Notes: a model not told the origin generated them from the letters alone. A DNA stretch of 15,063 bases from Firmicutes bacterium HGW-Firmicutes-10 (GCA_002841605.1 PHAF01000030.1:1-15063), one strand, 5' to 3'; numbered from the stretch's first letter, positions 1 to 7,992 are shown. Translations and numbers: made by a program.

Positions 1-1971
1 GATATTGATCCATTTCTTCCCGCCGTTTTTACTGTACTGCCATTGAAAAACAGGCTCTGGCTTGGCAGTGTATCCGACATAGAAGGTTGCGCTTTCTCCC
101 GCTTTGACAGAAATATCTTCAGGATGGTCGGTGACGACAGGTGGTGAATCAGCAGGCGCTTCGACAATAACTTTGACACTGGCATATATTTCATTTGTGT
201 TTACGATTTGATTCCCTGTAACCAAAGTACCTTTGAAGACATAGGTACCAGTGATATTTCCGTTATAATCCGGAATCCCAAAATCCCAAACCACTTCCAG
301 TGAGGTAATGCTGTAATCATCTAAAGTGACAACAACGGTTGTTGGAAAGTTTATTTGACTATATACTGTACCATTTGGAACAATGATATCCGTCTGGGTT
401 TCTACGGAAATAATCTCTTTGGGCGGGTCTGAAACGGTAACAGTGATACTGGCAGCAAGCCCACTGATATTTACTATTCCTTCTACTGCAGCCAAAGTTC
501 CTGTAAAGAGATAGTTTCCCTTAGTATTCCCGTCATATATCGGTGTTCCTCCATCCCAAGTCACTTGCAAAGGTACAATGGTGGTATCATCTAGTGTTGC
601 AAAAACCGTTAAGGGCAAACTGAAATTACTTAAAGGTGTCCCAAAGAGCACAACAATTGGAGTAAAATCCTCTAGTGAAATGATTTCGGAAACCCCACTT
701 GGCAACAGGTAAGGATACCCTTCATCGAGCACCCAAGTGTTTGTAAAGTCCCAGTCGACAAAGGTTCCCTGAATCTGCATTTCGGCATCTGTAACAACTG
801 TTCCAAATCCGTTATCAGGGCCGAGGGAGTAGCTTGATAATATCGGACTAGTGATTTCATTTTCTCCCACCAATCCACCGTGATACAGCCCAGTGCCACT
901 GACATTACCCAACGCATAGCAGTTTTGCACAGTGCTATTATCATTATTATACCCAACAAGACCACCAACTGTAAGTATTTCAGTTGGATCATCGACACCG
1001 TCGATTGAAACGGCACCCCATGCATAAGAGTCTGTGATCTTGCTATAACCTGCGTTCTCTCCAACAAGTCCTCCCACATGATCGTATCCAGATACAGCAC
1101 CTGTTGCATAGGACTTGCTGATTGTGCTCTTGTTATAGTTATAACCGACAAGCCCACCAACTTCTACTGCATATTCGGTGCCGGTCACCAAGCTCTCTGA
1201 GTGTGATTCAGATATTGAACTTTTACTACTAAATCCAACTAAGCCTCCTACATCCATATTTCCATTGACAATTCCTTTGCTTAAGGAATATCTTATAGAA
1301 CTATCATTAAAGTATCCGACCAGACCGCCTAAATCATTTACAGCATTCACTGATCCATTGAAACTTGAAAAGACAATATATGATCTATAGGTGAAACCCG
1401 CAATACCGCCTACAGCTGAGTTCCCAATCACACTTCCAGTAACATGGATGTCACTGAAGACAGATAATTCTGCATCTCCGACCAGACCACCTGCTAAATC
1501 ATAGCCCGTAACATTGACATCTGTGAGGTATATATTCTTGATTGTGGCGTTTTGAGTTGCACCAAACAAGCCTACGGCATAATATTCGGTTTCCTCCCAC
1601 GACGTTGGCACAGGCATGTTGATGTATAGTCCGCTAATGGTATGGCCAGCACCATCTAAGGAACCCTGGAAAGCATGATTGTCCCAACTCCACCAATCAC
1701 CGATAGGCTCCCAGCCTTTACCATCGTTAAATGGATAGACATTCAGGTTGATATCTTCTGTTAATATGAAATGCTTATCGTGATGTTCCCTACCTAAGTA
1801 ATACCTCACGTTATTCAGTTGTACTGCAGTTGCAATCTGCCATGGATTTTCCTCTGTTCCTAATCCACCTGCAAAGTCAGTTAGCACAGCAGCATGACTG
1901 ACAGCATTGAATCCAACCAAGCTAAATATCATTGTTATAACCAAAAATAAAGGTAAAATTTTTCGACCCAT
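1..1971 (-). CDS. Secreted GLUG-repeat / Ig-like domain surface protein (C-terminus cut by window edge)
   Basis: An open frame of 657 codons runs from an ATG at 1971 to the window edge without a stop, so the protein is longer than seen. AAAGGAG at 1983-1989 is the ribosome binding site. Residues 1-27 form a signal peptide (Lys/Arg then a hydrophobic stretch, ending Ser-His-Ala). Residues 33-160 look like the usual lead-in of GLUG proteins (NPWQIATAVQLNNVR, then a GWEPIG segment). About seven GG(L/I)(V/A)G motifs follow from residue 161 to about 370, each with a Ser/Tyr-rich strand, and the block closes at WVLDEGYPYLLP near 424. Two Big_4-type Ig-like domains follow (about 432-514 and 516-605), each with a ydGNxxGxYxFxGTL signature, then the start of another Ig-like domain (606-657). 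GLUG blocks are thought to form beta-solenoids on secreted proteins; adhesion or matrix binding is inference. No cell-wall anchor is visible because the C-terminus is missing. Confidence 0.9.
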   Translation of the reverse strand, partial: MGRKILPLFLVITMIFSLVGFNAVSHAAVLTDFAGGLGTEENPWQIATAVQLNNVRYYLGREHHDKHFILTEDINLNVYPFNDGKGWEPIGDWWSWDNHAFQGSLDGAGHTISGLYINMPVPTSWEETEYYAVGLFGATQNATIKNIYLTDVNVTGYDLAGGLVGDAELSVFSDIHVTGSVIGNSAVGGIAGFTYRSYIVFSSFNGSVNAVNDLGGLVGYFNDSSIRYSLSKGIVNGNMDVGGLVGFSSKSSISESHSESLVTGTEYAVEVGGLVGYNYNKSTISKSYATGAVSGYDHVGGLVGENAGYSKITDSYAWGAVSIDGVDDPTEILTVGGLVGYNNDNSTVQNCYALGNVSGTGLYHGGLVGENEITSPILSSYSLGPDNGFGTVVTDAEMQIQGTFVDWDFTNTWVLDEGYPYLLPSGVSEIISLEDFTPIVVLFGTPLSNFSLPLTVFATLDDTTIVPLQVTWDGGTPIYDGNTKGNYLFTGTLAAVEGIVNISGLAASITVTVSDPPKEIISVETQTDIIVPNGTVYSQINFPTTVVVTLDDYSITSLEVVWDFGIPDYNGNITGTYVFKGTLVTGNQIVNTNEIYASVKVIVEAPADSPPVVTDHPEDISVKAGESATFYVGYTAKPEPVFQWQYSKNGGKKWINI

Positions 1972-2012
1972 TTTAAATTAAACTCCTTTCTAAGTTTTTG
2001 TTTTAAAACTTT

Positions 2013-2041
2013 ATCATACCTATGCTAACAAAATCTGCTAA
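2013..2041 (-). promoter_or_regulatory. Candidate sigma-A-type promoter for the GLUG-repeat gene
   Basis: On the minus strand TTAGCA (2036-2041) and TATGAT (2013-2018) are separated by 17 bases, matching the -35/-10 consensus in 4 of 6 and 5 of 6 positions. It lies 42 bases before the ATG at 1971. The -35 overlaps the stop codon of the upstream small gene. This rests on sequence match only. Confidence 0.4.
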
Positions 2042-2397
2042 GCACTTCCCCCATCAAATCGCGAAACCTTCAGCTGGTCCTTTATCACCGCTAGCAAACC
2101 CTGCATCGACAATTCTTGTAATTGTCGCCCGATCCACACCTTAACGATATTGGTATCCGGGCTGATGCCGACGAGCAGGAGTTTAGAACAGCTCTCCGTC
2201 AGAGAAAAAATAAATTCCATATGGGGTGTCTCCAAATCAAACAGGATTGCATCAGGCTTCATGGATTCAATTTCCCTGACATCATTTGGTAGCGCCAGGT
2301 TAGTCAGATCAAATTGGCCGCCGCTTCGCAGGTTCTCTCCGATCGCGCCCAAAATCAAGGAGTCGCCTAGGATGAAAATGCGCTGCCGTTTTTCCAT
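2038..2397 (-). CDS. Small degenerate receiver-like protein
   Basis: A 119-residue protein if it starts at the ATG at 2397. A GTG at 2406 would add three residues, but it has an AAAGGA only two bases ahead of it, so the ATG is preferred. The fold pattern resembles a lone response-regulator receiver: an N-terminal beta strand (RIFILGDS), then KPDAILFDLETP with Asp54 at the usual phosphoacceptor position, then a hydrophobic strand LLLVGI. The pair of acidic residues after strand 1 is reduced to Gly-Asp, the Ser/Thr after strand 4 is replaced by Gly, and no conserved Lys is seen after strand 5, so ordinary phospho-switching is doubtful. There is no DNA-binding domain. It lies downstream of a NarL-type regulator and its kinase on the same strand, so a role as partner or decoy in that pathway is possible but inferred. 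I do not recognise a named family. Confidence 0.72.
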   Translation of the reverse strand: MEKRQRIFILGDSLILGAIGENLRSGGQFDLTNLALPNDVREIESMKPDAILFDLETPHMEFIFSLTESCSKLLLVGISPDTNIVKVWIGRQLQELSMQGLLAVIKDQLKVSRFDGGSA

Positions 2398-2475
2398 AAG
2401 CTCCACTTTCCTTTACACCTTCTTTCATCATCAGTGTATCAGCGATTGCCTCGACTTACACTAGCTCAAACGTCA

Positions 2476-2507
2476 TAAAAGTGACAGTCAGCTGACTGTC
2501 ACTTTTA
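2476..2507. terminator. Perfect 32-bp palindrome, probable bidirectional terminator
   Basis: Every base from 2476 to 2507 pairs with its mirror: a TAAAA / TTTTA rim encloses GTGACAGTCAG and its exact complement with no spacer. As RNA it would fold into a long hairpin with a short AGCU-type loop followed by a U-rich end on either strand. It lies 54 bases past the stop codon of the response regulator gene and 78 bases before the small receiver-like gene. It could instead be a dimeric operator. Confidence 0.6.
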
Positions 2508-2561
2508 CCAAATCGGGACTTGTCTCAAGCGACAGTACCCATTTATGTATATTTGACTATC

Positions 2562-3248
2562 CTACTTAGGAGTTATATCCTTCCCCAAACCGATACGTCC
2601 GGCATAAGCCAGGACTTGTGCACGGTTCTCCATATGTAGCAGGTTCATGATCTCCACCATATGATATCGGACCGTGCGCGGGCTTAAGTATAGCTTAGCG
2701 CTGACTTCCTTATAGGAAAGACCCTGAGAAACCAGTGTCAATACTTCAATCTGCCTACTATTCAATCCTCTTACCGGTGACACATCTGAAGATTTAACCG
2801 GATTTGCGGGCAAGTCTGAGACGGATGACTCACTGAGACGGGCAAATTCCTTCAACAGTTTTGTCGCCAGACCAGGTGAAAACGGAGGGATGCCCTCTTG
2901 TGCCTGTATCAATGCTTCTATCAGAGTGTTGGCATTGATGCTCTTAAGCAGGTAGCCACAAGCACCAGATTTTACGGCTTCAAAAAGGTCTTGGTCGTCA
3001 GTGGATGTCGTCAGGACAATAATTTTCATTTCCGGCATTTCTGCTTTGATAAATCGGATAGCTGTCAGACCATCGCATCGCGGCATGCGAATATCCATCA
3101 GAATCACATCCGGCTTGAGTTGGCGCGCCAAAACAACGGCCTGCTGTCCATCCGACGCCATGCCTGCCACTTGCACATCATTTACCTCTAACAGGTTTTG
3201 AAGTCCTTCCAACATCAGACGGTTATCATCGACCAGTAAAACTTTCAT
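2562..3248 (-). CDS. NarL/LuxR-family response regulator
   Basis: A 228-residue cytoplasmic transcription regulator. The receiver domain (about 1-120) has the acidic pair Asp7/Asp8, the phosphoacceptor Asp52 in VILMDIRMP, Thr80 and Lys102, so it should be phosphorylated normally. The C-terminal domain (about 160-225) is a LuxR-type helix-turn-helix beginning LNSRQIEVLTLVSQG and containing SPRTVRYHM as the recognition region. The start has AGGAGGT seven bases ahead. Only 15 bases separate it from the histidine kinase gene upstream, so the two are almost certainly co-transcribed as a cognate pair. The signal and the target genes are unknown; the palindrome 3' of the gene and the inverted repeat ahead of the kinase gene are possible binding sites. 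Confidence 0.93.
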   Translation of the reverse strand: MKVLLVDDNRLMLEGLQNLLEVNDVQVAGMASDGQQAVVLARQLKPDVILMDIRMPRCDGLTAIRFIKAEMPEMKIIVLTTSTDDQDLFEAVKSGACGYLLKSINANTLIEALIQAQEGIPPFSPGLATKLLKEFARLSESSVSDLPANPVKSSDVSPVRGLNSRQIEVLTLVSQGLSYKEVSAKLYLSPRTVRYHMVEIMNLLHMENRAQVLAYAGRIGLGKDITPK

Positions 3249-3263
3249 AACGCTACCTCCTGT

Positions 3264-4952
3264 CTAGGTGCCGAAAGGCACATCGAGAACGACTGTAGTC
3301 CCTGATCCCGGCTGAGACTCTATGAAAACAGAACCTCGAATTTTCGCCATCCGTTCTTGCATGAATATCAAGCCGAAGTGCTTGTCAGGCTCTAAAATTA
3401 AATCAGCCGGATTAAAACCGTTACCATCATCAGAGATGCTGATATTCAGGTGGCCATCTCCCCGTACAAACACAACCTTCACATTATGAGCACCGCCATG
3501 CTTGTTGGCGTTGGTCATAGCTTCCTGAACGACACGCATCACCTGAATACCCAAATCAGAATTCAAAACGTCCTCATCCAGCTCTTCGGGCAATAACAAT
3601 TCTGTGTCAATGTTATAGGAAGTGTGATAGTGATCGAGGTATTTCTGCAAAGCATGGAGAAAAGACCATTCTGATGCCATCACTGTCCTTAGACTGAAGA
3701 TCGACTCGCGGACATCGGCATGGGCTTCTTGGGCAACTTCTACCAGACGGCTCAGGATAGGCACTGTTTTTCCGGTGTTACCATCCATCGCCCATTTTTG
3801 AGCAACTTGAGCCTGCATGCTGATGTAGCCGAGCACCTGTCCGATACTGTCATGCAGTTCACGTGCCAGGCTCTCACGTTCCTGCAACGTGGCAACTACC
3901 CGCTGCTGCTCCATCAAAAGTTCCTGTGAACGTCTTTGCGCGGTTGTATCATGAAGCAGAAGAAGATGTCCAAGCGCTTGGCCACTTCCGTCCAACAGAA
4001 GTGTGAGGCCTAAACTGTAATATCGGGCAGCTAAGCCTAAACCTAGACTGATTTCAGATTTTTTGAGTTTTATCTTGTCGGGCTGCACTTCAATACCGGA
4101 ATCGGAGGGCATCACTTCCACTACTGCCCGTCCGCATAGACTGGAAGCGGGTTTATCAAGTATTACCGTGGCGGCAGGATTTATATCCACAATATGTCCC
4201 TGCATATCCAGCACAAGCATACCGTCAGTCATTTGCTCAATGACAGTGGTTCGAGCCAACCGAATTGGATCCAAAACACGGAAACGAAATAGGGCAAAGG
4301 CATAAAGAGAACATGGCAGACCTATAACGACAAAGACTGATTCGCCCGGGCTGAAAAGGTGATTATAATAACTGTCAAGCACATACATGATCCGGCCTAA
4401 AATCTGGCCAAGTAACATGATCGTCACTGGCCAGCGGGATTGGGGAAATCCGATTGCCAGTCTCAGCAATACAATCAGATTCACTATGCCTAGCAGATTA
4501 GCATACAAAATCGATATCCAGGTGCCGATGCCATACTCGGGTATAACATATACATCCAACGAAAATGAAGTCCAAATTAGATGATGATAATTGTCAGTTA
4601 TCATCAGGATAAATACTAGAAGTGCGGGGATGGATAACAGAATCAAATTCCGGCGTGTAAGGAAACGACCAAGACCCGCATATTCGATAAAAAAACAACT
4701 TAGGGCAGTAATTGTGGGTATTTGCCATAACGCGTGAAATTTCATCCAAAAAATCTTAGTAGAAAAGTCCAAGGCCGCAATTTCCAGGCTTGATCCGATT
4801 GCCCACAGCATAGCAAAAAGACATCCGACAGCAAAAGCCTTTGCGCCAGTTACATTTCGACGGTTCCAGCTATAAAGTCCAAGGAAAAAGGTCAACGCGA
4901 TCGAAATCATCGCTGGCCAAATATCCTGACTATAAGCATAATACCAAGTCAT
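3264..4952 (-). CDS. 7TM-PAS sensor histidine kinase (HisKA_3 type)
   Basis: A 562-residue membrane sensor kinase. The frame is open further upstream to 5021, but ATG 4952 has a strong GGAGGAAGGAGG region just ahead and begins MTWYYAYSQDIW, so it is chosen. Residues 1 to about 220 hold seven hydrophobic segments like the 7TM N-terminal domain of histidine kinases. A PAS domain follows (about 235-345; GMLVLDMQGHIVDINPAA). The HisKA_3 dimerisation helix carries the phosphoacceptor His367 in LARELHDSIGQ. The ATP-binding domain has the N box (QEAMTNANKHGG, about 476-487), DDGNGF at 508-513 and a GSGTTV end. It belongs to the NarX/LiaS-like kinase group that pairs with LuxR-type regulators, and such a regulator follows at once. 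The ligand, probably small or membrane-soluble for a 7TM sensor, is not known. Confidence 0.92.
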   Translation of the reverse strand: MTWYYAYSQDIWPAMISIALTFFLGLYSWNRRNVTGAKAFAVGCLFAMLWAIGSSLEIAALDFSTKIFWMKFHALWQIPTITALSCFFIEYAGLGRFLTRRNLILLSIPALLVFILMITDNYHHLIWTSFSLDVYVIPEYGIGTWISILYANLLGIVNLIVLLRLAIGFPQSRWPVTIMLLGQILGRIMYVLDSYYNHLFSPGESVFVVIGLPCSLYAFALFRFRVLDPIRLARTTVIEQMTDGMLVLDMQGHIVDINPAATVILDKPASSLCGRAVVEVMPSDSGIEVQPDKIKLKKSEISLGLGLAARYYSLGLTLLLDGSGQALGHLLLLHDTTAQRRSQELLMEQQRVVATLQERESLARELHDSIGQVLGYISMQAQVAQKWAMDGNTGKTVPILSRLVEVAQEAHADVRESIFSLRTVMASEWSFLHALQKYLDHYHTSYNIDTELLLPEELDEDVLNSDLGIQVMRVVQEAMTNANKHGGAHNVKVVFVRGDGHLNISISDDGNGFNPADLILEPDKHFGLIFMQERMAKIRGSVFIESQPGSGTTVVLDVPFGT

Positions 4953-5041
4953 AGGCCCTCCTTCCTCCAATAGAAGTTTACTAAGGGACACTAAACATTT
5001 AACTATTAAATCACAGGACATTGGAAGAACACTATAATTTC

Positions 5042-5081
5042 ATTATACCCAAGTAATCATCAAAAACTATGGACATAGTTT
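5042..5081 (-). promoter_or_regulatory. Candidate promoter and operator of the sensor kinase operon
   Basis: On the minus strand a perfect TATAAT lies at 5042-5047, 90 bases before the kinase ATG. No good -35 hexamer is present at the right distance. Where it should be there is an inverted repeat with 8-base arms, AAACTATG-GA-CATAGTTT (5064-5081). A poor -35 replaced by a dimer-type site is the pattern of an activator-dependent promoter, which would fit autoregulation by the neighbouring regulator. This is inference from sequence. Confidence 0.4.
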
Positions 5082-5634
5082 CTCGAAAAGATTTACTTGC
5101 TTTTCTAGCACATTTTCATATCGGCTAAGCTTTGTAAGCGTGACAGAACTAACCCCGGATAGGTGTCGCATGTCTTTCTTATTTATGTCTTTATCAATCA
5201 GCAGCTTCCAAAGCTTTTATAAATTATTGCCATGGTTTTACGCCTCTATAAATTTATTTCATTATATCGTTTGCACGAGAAAATAACAATAATATTTAAT
5301 GATGTATACTTTAAATACCATCTAACGTTTGCATCCACTTGCATGTGGTCGCTTTTTCATTTCGAAGCGTTCAAATTTACTGAATCTTTTGCTTATAGTC
5401 AGATTCAATGAATTTTATCCAACCCCCTTTGAGTTTATCCTTTTTTTTGGTATATGATTAGCGGCAAATTTTTCTCAACAAAATTATTTCCCTGGTACTC
5501 AACCAATGAAATTGTGTGTTGACTAATAGAAGGGAGAAAACTATTTGAAAAATCTCAGACTTATGGTTTTCTTTAAGGCTACTAGATGACAGGAAATATT
5601 TTTGATTCTTTTCTTAATCTCCATTGGTAAGTGA
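5082..5634. other. AT-rich gap with no recognisable gene
   Basis: This stretch of about 550 bases is clearly AT-rich (the 60 bases from 5221 are 18/60 G+C) and holds no convincing frame on either strand. A ribosome-binding-like GAAGGGAG near 5530 is followed by a TTG and only 14 codons. No tRNA, CRISPR or insertion-sequence end was recognised. Together with the recombinase remnant to its right it is best read as decayed DNA from a former insertion. Confidence 0.5.
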
Positions 5635-5913
5635 TGGAAAGAAGTCAACCCTCGCAAGGATCAGAGCCGCTGTGTTGAAAAAGAATCTCGAAACCGCAAA
5701 AGACAGTCACTAAACACAAAACGCATTCTGACACTTGTCAGGAAGTATACTGAAAAAACCGAACTGGATACTGAAATCATCCGAGAGTTAATTGATAGAA
5801 TCATCGCATTCAAGACTGAAAAGGTAAACAGACGAAAGACACAGCGCAATCAAATATCCTACAACTGCATCAGTGAAATCAACATTCCAGAAAAGGACGA
5901 AAAATCGACATAG
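5635..5913 (+). pseudogene. C-terminal remnant of a large serine recombinase
   Basis: An open stretch of 92 codons follows an in-frame TGA at 5632 and ends at TAG 5911-5913, with no plausible start codon or ribosome binding site. The translation from about 5713 on (LTLVRKYTEKTELD, then EIIRELIDRIIAF, then RKTQRNQISYNCISEINIP) matches the pattern I know from the extreme C-terminus (DUF4368 region) of TnpX-like large serine recombinases of Gram-positive transposons and integrative elements: an LVRKYT helix, a leading-in LID-R-I segment, and a closing IxYN-I strand. The catalytic resolvase domain and the zinc-ribbon region are absent. It is therefore a broken gene left by a mobile element. The family assignment is from motif memory, without a search. 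Confidence 0.7.
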
Positions 5914-5923
5914 TCGATTTTTC
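5899..5923. terminator. Bidirectional hairpin between convergent genes
   Basis: GAAAAATCGAC (5899-5909) and its exact complement (5913-5923) enclose a three-base loop, giving an 11-bp stem whose 3' arm is T-rich on both strands. It contains the stop codon of the recombinase remnant and lies 45 bases past the stop of the leftward sensor kinase gene. It probably ends transcription from both sides. Confidence 0.6.
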
Positions 5924-5967
5924 AGAAATTACAAATCCCTATTTGACCGCCCCTAAGTACGACTTTT

Positions 5968-7314
5968 TTACTTTTTACTGACTTTTTTGGGTCTTTTTCG
6001 AGTAACTTTGAAAATGACTCCTTTCTCAACATTGAATGCACTTGGGATAAAGCCATAAGCAGTCACCACTTTGTGGACAATAGCTAATCCCAAACCAAAC
6101 TGTCCATCACTACCCTTTTCATAAGCTTTGAATAACTTCGAAAGTCGATCATCGGACATCGGCGGTCCGTCATTGAAAACCGACAACTCATTATCATCGA
6201 GTACGATGATTATTTTACTCCTAGAATATCGGATGGCATTATCCAACAAATTCTCAACAACGACTCGCCACGGCTCCATCGAACCTGTGTAAGAAACCCG
6301 TTGTAAATTCGTTTCAATCTTGATTTCAGGTCGAATTACCTTAAGAGATAAAATTGCTTTTGAAACGACATCGATCATGTCAATCTCCCCAACTTCAACT
6401 CCTTCGCTCGCCAAGTATCCCAATCGATTCAGTAACAATAAACTCTGAACTTTCTTTTCCAAGCGGTTTGCATGCTCGATAATGACATCCACACTTTTTT
6501 CCAAAGTTTCATATGGATAAACACCATCCTTGATACTCTCACCATATGACTTGATCGTAGCTATCGGTGTTTTTAAATCATGGGAAATGTTATGAATCAT
6601 CTCTTCCTTCAATTGTTCCGAACGTTTGATTTCCTCCTGCATAGCGACAAGCGCAGAAGCAACTTCACCAATCTCATCCCTACGATCGACCTTCAAATCC
6701 GCTTCCTCACCATGCCGGATCTTTTCAATATAGGCGCGAATTTGATTCAACGGATGTATCAGATAAGCAACCCATATCATTAAAAGGAAAAACAAAACAC
6801 TGACAACAATGACCATGATATTTACAACGCTGTTGAGCAACGTTGCCTTAAACTCATCGCGATATGAACTGGAAATCGTTGAAGCTATTGCTGTAGTCAT
6901 GTCGATTCGTGAAATGGTATACAAAATTTTCTGATCATCCATAACAGAAATATAGTCACGACTGTTTATCTCCTGATTTTGAGCATTTGTTCTAAGTTCA
7001 TCAACAAGTTCTTTCGATAAAGAATCGACATTCGAACTTGCCAGCATCTTACCATCACTCGTAAATATAATATGAACGATGTTAGGATCATTACCACCAT
7101 AAAGCACACCTTGTGAAACGCTTAATCGGTAATTATATACGATATTTGCCTGAGTTCGTCGAATGATGCCATACATCTGACTACGCACGAACCCATCGAT
7201 GTTCCATGATAAAAACATAAAGAAAAAAGACACGAAGAAAATAATGAAAAGAAAAACGATTCCAAACAGCTGCTGAGTTAACGAGAACTCCTTAAATAAT
7301 CCGCGAAACTTCAT
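5968..7314 (-). CDS. cssS: CssS-like sensor histidine kinase
   Basis: A 448-residue membrane kinase with one hydrophobic segment near 15-36, an extracytoplasmic domain of about 125 residues, a second segment at about 164-187, a HAMP linker, and a HisKA domain with the phosphoacceptor His245 in HNISHDLKTP. The ATP-binding domain has Asn359 in NLLDNAIRYS, a reduced G1 motif NDGPP, and GQFGLGLAIVHKVV. The sequence following the His (SIKDG.YP, the LEKKVQSLL helix, NDGP) resembles Bacillus CssS, which senses misfolded exported protein and heat with CssR. The ATG overlaps the TGA of the regulator by one base (TGATG) and has no clear ribosome binding site of its own, so translation is probably coupled. 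The CssS role is inferred from similarity and from the partner; the sensing domain could bind something else. Confidence 0.85.
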   Translation of the reverse strand: MKFRGLFKEFSLTQQLFGIVFLFIIFFVSFFFMFLSWNIDGFVRSQMYGIIRRTQANIVYNYRLSVSQGVLYGGNDPNIVHIIFTSDGKMLASSNVDSLSKELVDELRTNAQNQEINSRDYISVMDDQKILYTISRIDMTTAIASTISSSYRDEFKATLLNSVVNIMVIVVSVLFFLLMIWVAYLIHPLNQIRAYIEKIRHGEEADLKVDRRDEIGEVASALVAMQEEIKRSEQLKEEMIHNISHDLKTPIATIKSYGESIKDGVYPYETLEKSVDVIIEHANRLEKKVQSLLLLNRLGYLASEGVEVGEIDMIDVVSKAILSLKVIRPEIKIETNLQRVSYTGSMEPWRVVVENLLDNAIRYSRSKIIIVLDDNELSVFNDGPPMSDDRLSKLFKAYEKGSDGQFGLGLAIVHKVVTAYGFIPSAFNVEKGVIFKVTRKRPKKVSKK

Positions 7315-7973
7315 CAGCCTAACCGATATCCGAATCCATAAATCGTATGAATACTGAGATTCGGCATTTTCCTGCGCAACCTCCGCAATGTATCATCAAC
7401 GACACGATCCGATCCATAATAATTGGTTTCCCAGACTTTTGTCAAAATCTGATCTCTTGAAAATGCGGTTCCTTTATTTTTAATAAACAGCATAAGTAAA
7501 TCAAACTCTTTGGTCGTCAACTCTAATTCATCACCGGCATCAAACACTTTCCGCTGTGTTTCGTCAACTTCATATCCATCAATGTTGATTCTTGTAATAG
7601 CATCCTTATAGACCCGTCGCATGATATTGTTCACTCTTAAAACCAGTTCTTTGGGAGAAAAAGGTTTGGTTATATAATCATCACTGCCCTTTTCAAGACC
7701 GATGATACGGTCAAACTCTTTGTCACGAGCAGACATAAAGATGACCGGGACTCCCGGAGAGTGAATTTTGATTGCTTCAATCAAATCAAACCCACTGCGA
7801 TCGTCAAGCATGATATCCAAAATCCACAGTGAAACATCCTCATCACCCACATGCATGGCCGCCTGATCATATGTCAGATAAGAGCGTACTTCATAATTCT
7901 CTTTTTCAAGATAGCGCTTTACCAGTTCATTCAAATCCTTCTCATCTTCAACAACACATAAAACTCGTTTCAT
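7314..7973 (-). CDS. cssR: CssR-like OmpR-family response regulator
   Basis: A 219-residue regulator. The frame opens further upstream at 7997, but the ATG at 7973 is chosen because GAGG lies seven bases ahead and the receiver fold starts directly (MKRVLCVVEDE). The receiver has the acidic residues Glu9/Asp10/Glu11, phosphoacceptor Asp53 in WILDIML, Ser81 and Lys103 in ITKPF. The C-terminal winged helix (about 125-218) has TTKEFDLLMLFI, RVVDDTLRRLRRKMP and a YGFGYRLG end. WILDIML, RDKEFDRIIGLEKGSDDYI and RVVDD closely recall Bacillus subtilis CssR, which induces quality-control proteases such as HtrA under secretion stress. It is followed with a one-base overlap by its kinase. No htrA-type target gene lies in this window. 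Confidence 0.9.
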   Translation of the reverse strand: MKRVLCVVEDEKDLNELVKRYLEKENYEVRSYLTYDQAAMHVGDEDVSLWILDIMLDDRSGFDLIEAIKIHSPGVPVIFMSARDKEFDRIIGLEKGSDDYITKPFSPKELVLRVNNIMRRVYKDAITRINIDGYEVDETQRKVFDAGDELELTTKEFDLLMLFIKNKGTAFSRDQILTKVWETNYYGSDRVVDDTLRRLRRKMPNLSIHTIYGFGYRLG

Positions 7974-7992
7974 AGCGACACCTCTTTGCATT

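Noticed and set aside
672..1160. A 162-codon open frame on the minus strand
   Set aside because: It lies wholly inside the GLUG-repeat coding frame on the same strand in another phase, has no ribosome binding site, and its translation shows no domain pattern; the signal-peptide-bearing frame 1971 to 1 is the real gene.
5540..5590. A possible tiny gene after GAAGGGAG with a TTG start
   Set aside because: Only 14 codons before TGA, in decayed AT-rich DNA, with no recognisable product.
5728..5741. CTGACA-CT-TGTCAG inverted repeat as a regulatory site
   Set aside because: Short, and inside the coding remnant of the recombinase; expected by chance in a window of this size.
5661..5849. A 62-codon open frame on the minus strand
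   Set aside because: It is antisense to the recombinase remnant, whose plus-strand translation shows a family pattern; the minus translation does not.
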